DNA of 64,000 nt from Kwoniella botswanensis (lineage: Eukaryota; Basidiomycota; Tremellomycetes; Tremellales; Cryptococcaceae). Both the position numbers and the translations under genes were made by a program. Below are positions 55,707 through 64,000 of this stretch, one piece after another (position 1 is the stretch's first letter; each line of letters starts with the position of its first letter). The notes below the pieces were generated by a model. The model did not search any database. It saw only the letters and a program-made list of their open reading frames with translations, and was not told the origin of the DNA. The stretch spans positions 1,736,001-1,800,000 of the forward strand of contig NC_088599.1 of NCBI RefSeq assembly GCF_036426115.1, in the 5' to 3' direction.

Positions 55707-56952
55707 ATGTTCAAGAAGTATGTCTATCCCCCTTGGCCCACTTCATGCATCGCTGGGGTCGCTAACTTGGCTTACGCAGATTCAACCCAAAAGAGGATGT
55801 GTCCTCCTCGACCTCGCTCAAATCCTCCGTCCAGCGTAATATCCGATCATCTCTCTTAGCTCAAATCCCATTCCTCACTCAGCCAGCTTACCGCGATCCA
55901 TCTACCGTCTCTACTTCCGCTCCTACAGAGAGTGAAGCGGCTCCAGCGCCAGCGCCAGAAGCTGAGGAAGAGAGTGCGGGAGGTAAGAAGGGCGGAAAGA
56001 AGGGTGGAAAAGGTAAAGGAAAGGGAGGCAAGGGTAAAGACAAAGAAGATAAGGAGGCTAAAGAAGATAAAGAGGATGGAGAAGGAGAGGCCAATTTGAG
56101 CGTGATAGATGAAATTTGGCCGAAGAAAGAGGCTTTGGGTTTGACCAAATGGTATGTCCCACTCTATCTTTCTGTGGAATACTCGTTTCCTTTGTCTGTC
56201 AGTATGACCCGTATCAAGACATCACTTGCAATGTCGCTACAGAGAGAGGATCATTGTACGGTCAAGTTGAAATGAGACGACGGCACAAGGCTGATACTGG
56301 TGATTCTGACAGTCACGATCGAATTAGTATATTCACTGTACAGACTGTTCCACTGTTCTTCCAGCATTTCGATGGACCGTTCGTACCTACCCTCAAGCTG
56401 TTACACAAATGTGGGTATTCACATATACATTAGTTGGTTGGAGAAACAATAAGCTGATAGAGATCTTGATGTAGATCCTGAAATGCTACCGCACGTTCAG
56501 ATAGATAGAGGAGCTATCAAATTCTTACTTGCTGTGAGTGCTCATTATATTACCTGATCTTTGTACCTTTGATCGTCATACCTTCCGTTATGCTTCATTG
56601 CTGCCATTGGATCATAGAGCTAATCCTCACATTCATATATAGGGCGCAAACATGATGGCTCCTGGTCTGTTATCAGCAGGAGGTAAATTACCAGACGGTC
56701 TACCGAAAGATGAGATAGTAGCGATCCACGCGGAGGGTAAAGAACATGCTTGCGGTATAGGGAAATTGGTAGCTTCAAGTGAGGAGATTAAGAAAGCTGG
56801 AAAAGGAGTTGCGGTTGAGGTCATCTGTTGGATTGGGTAAGCTAACTCGCTGAATTGTTTCCGTCAAGAGAGAAGCTTATACTAATTGATGTGAATGTTC
56901 AATCGGGGCCAATAGTGACGATCTATGGAAGGTGGATACTATCGGATTATGA
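55707..56952 (+). CDS. TMA20: Tma20/MCTS1, PUA-domain ribosome recycling factor
   Basis: With Tma22/DENR it removes deacylated tRNA from post-termination 40S subunits. Exon 1 is only 11 nt (MFKK start, 55707-55717). Exon 2 (55780-56151) continues FNPKEDVSSSTSLKSSVQRN, IRSSLLAQIP, then ILDEIWPKKEALGLTK-like IDEIWPKKEALGLTK. Next TKC-H-DRISIFTVQTVPLF, FQHFDGPFVPTLKLLHKYPE, MLPHVQIDRGAIKFLLAGAN, MMAPGLLSAGGKL (PUA), KEHACGIGKLVASSEEIKKA, GKGVAVEVICWIGDDLWKVD. Six exons, last at 56916-56952. An insert of about 60 residues rich in Gly/Lys and Lys/Asp/Glu (55980-56090) separates the MCT-N parts and is absent from yeast and animal relatives. Confidence 0.92.
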
Positions 56953-57443
56953 GTTCACGAGCATAGACTGGGTTATGTGGGTTGCCGCAGGTGGGATGTT
57001 GTAGCAGCAGAGCATGTATATAACATGAAGCATTGTTCATAAGACATGGGACATGATGGCCGCGTATGGAGGATGAAATCACCTTCAGCCGTTGACTACC
57101 TCTCGCGCACGATTGCAAGTACATACACATGGAGCGGGACTCATAAAGTGACAGACAGACACTCTTGGGTTATGCATTGCAGCACGGGGATTATTGCATG
57201 ATACACACCGTATGTTGATAATGGTTCACCATGATTTGACAAATTGGGTGGCGAGAATCCAAGATAACGAGATAACCGGATCTCAAGCTGACTCTGACTC
57301 GAGAAAAAAGTTGATCCGCTTCTTCATCTTGATCTATTTTTATCCTCTCAATCTCGTGTACCCACTGCTCAATTGTTTCAGATACTCATTCCCTCCTTAT
57401 AACCCCTGCTAGATAGCGGCTACGACGGTGCAAGCTACTTAGA
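56953..57443. other. Intergenic, nothing recognised
   Basis: About 0.5 kb, 3' side of TMA20 and promoter of the PDX2 gene. Confidence 0.4.
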
Positions 57444-58479
57444 ATGACTATACAGCCCATAATCCTCCCAGAGACCATCGTGATAGGTGTATTGGGTATG
57501 TCCATTCGCCTCTTTTGTTCACACAACACGGTATTCTCTGTAGATCTTGCGCTGATACCTTTTGCATACAGCTCTGCAAGGTGCTTTCGTAGAGCACATA
57601 CATTACCTGCAGAAGTGTGTACCATGCCTCTCACTCACCTGCCTTTCTATCACAAGGTGCAACGTGTGATTACTAAGTATATTATGTAGATTACGACCCC
57701 AAGGACACACCATCAAAGCGATCCCTATCCGTACCCTGTCCGAATTAGAACAATGTCAAGCATTAGTCATCCCCGGAGGAGAATCCACTGTCATCTCATC
57801 GATAGCATCACATACGCCTGGACTGCTAGAAGCATTGATAGAGTTCGCTCGGAACCCTGCGAAAGCTGTCTGGGGGACATGCGCTGGGATGATCTTGATG
57901 GCTGATGTAAATGGGATCGGAGGTGGGAGGAAGAAGATGGTTAAAGGGTGGGAGGGGATTGGGGGAATGAAAGTATGGAGAAACTTGTATGGAAGTGAGT
58001 GCAGTGTTCATTCGGGCTGACTTGAAGAGTTAAAACCAGATTTAAGACTCCAGGTGCACAGATCTTTCTGCTGCTATCTTACTTTCATGAATCAACACAA
58101 CCTATTAAACAACATTCTGTAATACGAATGACTGACTAGAGATTGCTATTTCGCAGCTCAATTAGAATCCTTTGAAGCTCCCCTTACCATCCCATCCCTA
58201 TCAAACCCTTCCAAACCATTTAACGCCATTTTCATCCGAGCTCCCGCCGTCCACTCGTTATCCCCCGAAAGTCAAGTCGAAGTGGTAGCACAATTACCTG
58301 AACAATTCTTACCTCCCCCACCACCTTCAGACTCACCATTGGGAGAACCCAATCTAGAGGACCTGGGAAAGGTATGGTTGAAAAAGGGTAAGAAGATGGT
58401 CACTTCTTTCCATCCTGAGTTGAGTGGGGATGTGAGGGTACATGAATTCTGGGTTGAGAAGTGTGTGTTGGGGAGGTAA
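57444..58479 (+). CDS. SNO1: Glutaminase subunit of pyridoxal phosphate synthase
   Basis: PdxT/Sno1 (Pdx2) releases ammonia from glutamine for the Pdx1/Snz1 synthase, in vitamin B6 synthesis. Motifs in order: TIVIGVLGALQGAFVEHI, GHTIKAIPIRTLSELEQCQA, LVIPGGESTVISSIA, AVWGTCAGMILMAD with the nucleophile Cys, FNAIFIRAPAVHSLSP, and MVTSFHPELSGDVRVHEFWV with the catalytic His and Glu (H-P-E-L). Introns lie near 57495-57570, 57623-57688 and 57991-58156. An insert rich in Pro (FLPPPPPSDSPLGEP) lies between the I-R-A-P and F-H-P-E-L blocks. Intact. Confidence 0.93.
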
Positions 58480-58695
58480 TGAATACCTAGATGGATAACG
58501 ATCATTATAGATTCCCTTTGTTTCGCTTGTTGTATATATTGAACATAGACAGTCTTCTTAACCATAGACATTGTGTAATGCATTTCCTCATCATGATTGA
58601 CCGTTACCGTTATCATACAACAATTTATTCACTCATCCTCTGCTTTGCGCTTGACAATGCTATACTATGCAACGACCTGATCGGGCTCACGATCA

Positions 58696-60333
58696 TTACA
58701 CCTCAACCTCCTTCATCATTTCCAACACCCTTTCAATAGCAGCTTTTCCCAATGGTACCCACACCCATCTTCCTGTTCTACCTTCAGTGTCCAGACTCGC
58801 TTCTACCACCAATCCGTGATCCCTATATTCTCCAATAAGTGCATCGTACCGTTCTTCTTCTCTCGCTATGAACTTCTCTTTCGCTAATGATTGTAGAATA
58901 TCATTGTCTACTGCAAAGATCGGTGAGATCTGATTTGGTGGATAGGCAATATGATGAGTAGGCTCGGGAGGTAAGTTCGATAATTGTTTGGTCAAGAGAA
59001 GTTTGAGCAGTCTTGCAGCCATAGGTGGGACAGATTTGAGTATTTGTAGTGCACCTTCCTCGGATATTCCACTTGTATTGGCTGAACTCGATAATGACAA
59101 ATGCGTGGATGCTGATAATTTCAAGTACGAAAGTTCTGTCGTATATGGAGCGTAGGTCGTGAGATTGTGGTATAACCAATTGAATCCACGTTCAGTAGGA
59201 ATTTCACCTGTCCAACTTCCTTCTCCGTACACGTGTGGTGGAGTATTCGTAAGTGATGGTGAGAACAGAAGAGGTGTATGGAGATGATCGAACGATGCGA
59301 TAAGATGAATTCTAGGCGATGAAGCTAAGAGTGATAAGATTGATAGGGAAATTGGTTTTCGTAACGACGTCGAATCTAAATTATGTATTATCAAGTACAG
59401 ATCATTTTTCGATATTGGATAATCCTTCTTTTTAGCTTGTGGGATCGAATTTGGAGGAAGGAAATAGGAAGATATCCTATGAGCGGATCTTTCGATCGTA
59501 CTTGAGTTGTTGATGACAGATGAAGGTAATTTGATATTTTGAGGTACGGATAGATTATCTTCTATCGAATTTAAGATTTCTCTTATACCCATTTGTGGGA
59601 AATGTCCATTCACCACTACCACTTCCCCCCTCTTACTCAATCTCTTCTCTACAAACCTATTGATGGTATTCCTCTTCGATCCGAACCCGTAGAATATCAA
59701 ACTGAATCCTTCTTCCAATTCCATCTCCCACTGATCGTACCTCTCTTCAAACTGTTCTGGCGGACGTATCTTCTCTCTTGCTGCTGACGAAGAATCAGTA
59801 TATGTGTCGTACTGTTTCTGGGATAATGGTTTGACCAAAGATGAATATGAGTTACCGGAAGTTCTAGATGTCCTACTTTGATAGGCGAAATATTTATCGG
59901 ATTTAGATACTCTTATTATACCTTCCTCTTCAGCCTTTTCTAGAATCTCTAACGGATCGACTTTATGTTTGTTAGGTGTTTTCTTAGGTGTGTTACCTCC
60001 TCCAGGAGTCTTTGAGCCTGTTCGCTTCTTTGGTGTACCCTTCCTCGTAGGTGTTGAAGTTCCTATCAAACCTGTCTTGGCTCGTTTGGTAGGTGTACCA
60101 TCAAGATCGTCCTCTTCGTCCACATCTACGTCGTCGTCATCGTCGTCGTCGGAAGGAGCATCGAAGCCTTCGTCGCCTGATGATGAGGCGGAGGAATGAT
60201 GGTCCGCATAGCCTGTCAGGAAAGATACGAGATGAGAGGCTGAGGGCTCATCGTCTACCTGTTCGGCTCCTATAGGGTCGGGAGAGGGAGAATGAGAAGA
60301 GGGTCGAGCTCTTTTGGTCGCACGGGTAGGCAT
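58696..60333 (-). CDS. ORC2: Origin recognition complex subunit 2
   Basis: Orc2 is part of the six-subunit complex that marks replication origins and loads Mcm2-7 with Cdc6 and Cdt1. Single exon, about 545 residues from ATG 60333 (MPTRATKRARPSSHSPSP); an upstream TTG-led extension was not used. The N-terminus is disordered and acidic with Thr-Pro/Lys motifs. The Orc2 domain: QFEERYDQWEMELEEGFSLI, FYGFGSKRNTINRFVEKRLS, VVVVNGHFPQMGIREILNSI, LYLIIHNLDSTSLRKPISLS, LASSPRIHLIASFDHLHTPL, FNWLYHNLTTYAPYTTELSY. A winged-helix C-terminus follows. It is intronless, unusual for this window. Divergent from RFC1. Confidence 0.94.
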   Translation of the reverse strand: MPTRATKRARPSSHSPSPDPIGAEQVDDEPSASHLVSFLTGYADHHSSASSSGDEGFDAPSDDDDDDDVDVDEEDDLDGTPTKRAKTGLIGTSTPTRKGTPKKRTGSKTPGGGNTPKKTPNKHKVDPLEILEKAEEEGIIRVSKSDKYFAYQSRTSRTSGNSYSSLVKPLSQKQYDTYTDSSSAAREKIRPPEQFEERYDQWEMELEEGFSLIFYGFGSKRNTINRFVEKRLSKRGEVVVVNGHFPQMGIREILNSIEDNLSVPQNIKLPSSVINNSSTIERSAHRISSYFLPPNSIPQAKKKDYPISKNDLYLIIHNLDSTSLRKPISLSILSLLASSPRIHLIASFDHLHTPLLFSPSLTNTPPHVYGEGSWTGEIPTERGFNWLYHNLTTYAPYTTELSYLKLSASTHLSLSSSANTSGISEEGALQILKSVPPMAARLLKLLLTKQLSNLPPEPTHHIAYPPNQISPIFAVDNDILQSLAKEKFIAREEERYDALIGEYRDHGLVVEASLDTEGRTGRWVWVPLGKAAIERVLEMMKEVEV

Positions 60334-60641
60334 GGTTGGGTGAAGTAGGAGGCTGGGATTTGACAACTCGCGATTCGTCCTGGATGGTCACTCGTTCTAC
60401 AAAGGAATGACAAGCTTGAGAGGGATATTGAGCCTGTACGATATGAGATGGTAATGTATGCTGCACCCAAAATCAACAACTCGCAAATCGTCGCGTCATG
60501 ACATTCTGATTTTCGATCGAACAGGTAATGTACAAGTTGACAGTGGGATCGCGCGTCATTCACATCTGCATCAACATCTACATCTCATTCACCATTTACT
60601 TCTTATCTTTGTCTCTCTGACACTGACAAACACCTCCCGAG
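60334..60641. promoter_or_regulatory. Bidirectional ORC2/RFC1 promoter with paired CGCGTCAT motifs
   Basis: 308 nt between the ORC2 and RFC1 start codons. CGCGTCAT occurs twice in the same orientation, at 60492-60499 and 60552-60559. The CGCGT core resembles the fungal MBF (MCB, ACGCGT) site that drives G1/S genes. Co-regulation of the two replication genes is inference. Confidence 0.6.
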
Positions 60642-63600
60642 ATGCCATCTTCCACCCCCAAGAAATCATCCAAGAAAGAAGACTCGGAAGAATACTCTCC
60701 GAAGAAGAGTCAGGAGAAGAAGAAACCGGTCAAGAAGGATGAGAAACCTGCTGGGAGGGATATAAGGGGATTTGTGGGTTAACCCTCAATGTACCAGATA
60801 TATTCATGCTGACGGTAACTGATTATCATGCAGTTTGGTCAAGGAGTGAGCTCTATGCTGATGATTCTCCCAATTTGGAACTGAGCTGATAGCTGTCTTA
60901 CTAGGGTGCTCAGAAGTCTAGTGGATCGGCATCGACAGCTGGTAATGGTACGGGTAAGAAACCCATAACGATTGGTATGTCAGTTGTACAGAAGCTCCTG
61001 AACACAAGCTGACTAGAGCGTTTCCAAAACAGATGACTCCGATGAAGAAGCAGAGGTCGTGGAGAAGAAGCCAGCTACCAAAGCGAATACTTCGAAACAT
61101 TTCGCTTCGGCTTCGTCGTCTGTAAGTATCACCATTATTCTGAAGATTCACCAACCGAACAAATCGGGCATTGCGTATCAACTGAATTTGCATTGTCATT
61201 TTGCTAATCATCTTTGCTACATACGCTATTCGATGCACAGAAAAAACCTATTGTTCTCGATTCATCCGATTCCGATACCCCCGCTCCTGCATCCAAAGCC
61301 AAACCACCCACTCCGAAGGCCAAAGCCCCTACACCAAAAGCCAAACCTACTTCTGCTAAACGGAAGATCCTCGTTGATTCAGAAGAGGAGTCCGAAGAGG
61401 AAGTGGAAGATGTGAAACCTGCCAAGAAGAGGCAATCTTTGGGTGCTGGACTAAGCAGTAGATCAAATGGGAAAAAATCTTCTTACGTTGATAGTGATAG
61501 TGGAAGTGAGAGTGAGGATGAGAAACCGAAATCTAAGGCCAAGGCGAAAGCACCTGTCAAAGGCAAGAAGGAGAAATCAGTTTCTGTAAGCTTCCTCTCT
61601 CTTTTTTCATCGTAATGGGCATTGAAGCTCATACCCACAATATACATATAAAGCCTATGGACGTAGACGAGAGTGAAGATTCCGATTCTGACGATTTCAT
61701 TGATGATGATGAAGATGAGAAACCTAAGAAAGGGAAGGGTAAAGCAAAGCCTAAAGCTTCACCTGCGAAGAAGCCGACTCCGGCTAAGAAAGCGCCTGCG
61801 CCTGCACCGAAAGCAGGTAAGAAAGGGGTAGATGAGGAGAAAGAGGTTAAGGCGGAAGAGAAGAAACCTGTTAATAACAAGTGGGTTCTTGTATTCGTGG
61901 TCAGCATATCGGTCAAGTCACTGATGTGTAGATATAGCTGGAGAGCCGCTGCCGCTGCACGAGCAGCAGGACCGAAAGCACCAGGCTCGCGGGATATACC
62001 ACAGGGTGAACCAGATTCTTTGGCTGGGTTGACATTTGTATTTACCGGTGAAATGGAGAGTCTGGGCAGGGAGGATGCTCAAGAGCTTGTTAAGAGGTTG
62101 TCTGGGTGAGCAAACCAGTTCCCCATCACATTAGTCGCAATCGAGATGATGACTTTCGAATGCATGCTCATAGTAAAGTGACAACGGCGCCCTCTGGCAA
62201 AACATCTTTCGTTGTTGTTGGTGAAAATGCGGGGGCATCAAAGTTGAAGACTATCAAAGAGAAGAAGATTCCTACCATGACGGAAGATGAATTTTTCGAA
62301 TTCATCAGATCAAGAAAGGGTGGACAGCTGGATGAAAAGCAATTGAAAGCTAGACAAGCTGAGGAGAAGAAGATCCAACAGCAGGCTTTGGAGATGGAGA
62401 AGAGAGAGAAGGAAGAAGAGAAGGATAGGAAAAGGAAGGAAAGAGCTCTGGAGGGGACGGGTATCGCTGCTAAGTAAGTCAAAAATGACCACATTCTATT
62501 GTACGCTGCACGCAAAGAAGAGAATATAATGCTGATTTCAGAGCCTTTCGGTGTGACAGGAAGACAACTCCTGCTTCAGCCCAATTGTGGACGACCAAAT
62601 ATGCGCCTCAAAACCTCAGGGAGATATGCGGTAATAAGACTGTTGTAGAGAGGTTGGGCACATGGCTGAAAGACTGGTGAGCTATAATGTGGCCATGGCT
62701 ACCAGTGTTATGCGGGATAGCTCACTTCTTCTCATGCATGTCCAGGCAAAAGAACTATGACTCAGGATTCAAAAAGCCTGGTAAAGACGGTACGGGTGTA
62801 TATCGAGCTATACTTATATCCGGTCCACCTGGTATTGGTAAAACCACTTCTGCTCATTTGATGGCTAAGGAAGCTGGATATAATCCCATCGAATTGAATG
62901 CTAGTGACGCGAGGAGTAAGAAGCTTGTTGAGGTAAGCTAAAATGACTCTTCGCGGACCGATCACAATTCAGCTGACGGATATGATTCTGAACAAAGAAT
63001 TCTACGAATATAGATAATACTTCTTTAGATGGATTCTTCCAAGGAAAGGGTATACAGGTGAGCTCATAGACATGTTTGGCACATAAAATATCATAGCTGA
63101 TACCTATTCGCATCACCAGAGTACTTCTGTAGCAGATGTTCGAGTGGATTCGAGGACGTGTCTGATCATGGATGAGGTTGACGGTATGTCAGCGGGTGAT
63201 CGAGGTGGTGTCGGTGCGTTGAACGCGTTGATCAAGAAGACTAGGGTATGTCCCGTCTCCGCTTTTTGGCTCAACCTATCATATATGTAAACTGCTGACT
63301 TTACCATGCTACTTCAGATACCGATGATCTTGATTTGTAACGACAGATCACTTCAGAAGATGAAGCCTCTACAAGCTACTACCTACAACATGACGTTCAG
63401 GCGGTATGTTTATATATTAGCCTCGAATACCCAATTCGTATTGGAGCTGACAGATGCGAGATAGGCCCCAACCAGCCGAAATCAGATCGAGAATTATGTC
63501 TATCTTATTCAAGTCAGTTTTCTCGTGGATGTCGCACAAGGAGTTCAACTGATTCCGCATTGTGCTATTACAGAGAGAAGCTAAAGATTCCGGCCAATGT

Positions 63601-64000
63601 GGTGGACGAACTTGTGAAAGGTGTGAATTCAGATATTCGACAGGTGTTGAATATGCTTTCTACGTTCAAATTGAGTAAAGATCAGATGGATTTTGATGAG
63701 GGTAAAGAATTGTGAGTACATATCAGCTGGTGGGTCCAGACCGGATGGATAATAGCTGATCTTACTTAAAATACTTCTATGTGCAGGGTCAAAGTGAATG
63801 AGAAGAACACCATCATGACTCCTTTCACTATTACCGACAAACTTACTGGACCATACGCGTTCTCCAAGACTAGTAAAGAGACTCTGAACGATAGGATGGA
63901 ATTGTATTTCCACGATTTCAGCTTTGTCCCACTGTTTATCCAGGAACATTACCTTAAGACCCAACCTGCACTCACGAATACACTCAGTGGAGCGGAGCAG
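60642..64000 (+). CDS. RFC1: Replication factor C subunit 1 (partial, runs off window)
   Basis: Rfc1 is the large subunit of the clamp loader that places PCNA on DNA. Start [18 protein letters not shown], then a PIP-box-like DIRGFFGQG, a long Lys/Ser/acidic disordered part (to about 61930), a BRCT domain ([40 protein letters not shown]), then the AAA+ ATPase: [20 protein letters not shown] (Walker A), [32 protein letters not shown] (Walker B D-E), [26 protein letters not shown], and the lid [20 protein letters not shown]. The C-terminal RFC1 domain begins ([20 protein letters not shown]) and is cut at the window end. More than ten introns. No break seen. Confidence 0.94.

Noticed and set aside
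57826-58020. Antisense and internal frames over the PDX2 gene
   Set aside because: They shadow the conserved glutaminase frame, which has all catalytic motifs.

Overview
The window is nuclear DNA of a basidiomycete yeast, most likely in the Tremellales (Cryptococcus/Kwoniella group). Genes are dense and cut by many short introns (mostly 50-90 nt, GTGAGT/GTAAGT donors, CTGAC/CTGAT branch sites, CAG/TAG acceptors). Recognisable housekeeping products are eIF3g, Atg4, a Pcl/Cln-type G1 cyclin, an ING protein, Tma20/MCTS1, Pdx2/Sno1, Orc2 and Rfc1. No rRNA, CRISPR array or intact transposon was seen. I could not do a proper tRNA scan.

Layout. 0-3 kb: a velvet-domain regulator. 4-5 kb: the first member of a BTB/POZ-like family. 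5.2-9.4 kb: two tandem GH128-type glucanase genes on the minus strand. 10.2-14.5 kb: ATG4 with a very long N-terminal extension. 14.8-25.6 kb: BTB-like copies and wrecks around a metallo-beta-lactamase-fold gene. 26-27.3 kb: eIF3g. 27.9-35.6 kb: plus-strand mini genes coding one Myb/SANT-like domain (4 copies) interleaved with minus-strand BTB-like genes (5 copies). 35.6-41.2 kb: no protein gene seen; probably the regulatory and 5' leader region of the cyclin gene at 41.2-43.6 kb. 44.7-46.2 kb: a Gly/Met-repeat protein built from duplicated mini exons. 46.7-48.6 kb: ING/PHD protein. 48.9-55.2 kb: four more BTB-like loci around a membrane glycosyltransferase. 55.7-64 kb: Tma20, Pdx2, Orc2 (minus) and Rfc1 (plus, cut by the window end).

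Main observation. At least 17 loci of one BTB-like family lie in about 51 kb. Almost all share one architecture: a short exon 1 (G-D-x-x-L-x-S-x-D-G-x-x-F-x-A-x-x-x-x-L core), a phase-2 intron after an Arg codon, and a long exon 2 with helical motifs ending near W-x-x-x-x-x-x-F-x-P. About 8 read intact. The others have frameshifts, stops, a lost splice donor, internal deletion, inversion or fusion of two copies. This is a birth-and-death gene nursery. In its centre a subfamily alternates with tiny Myb-like genes, which is the best candidate here for an undescribed system. Any joint role (for example BTB adaptors paired with small DNA-binding proteins) is inference only.
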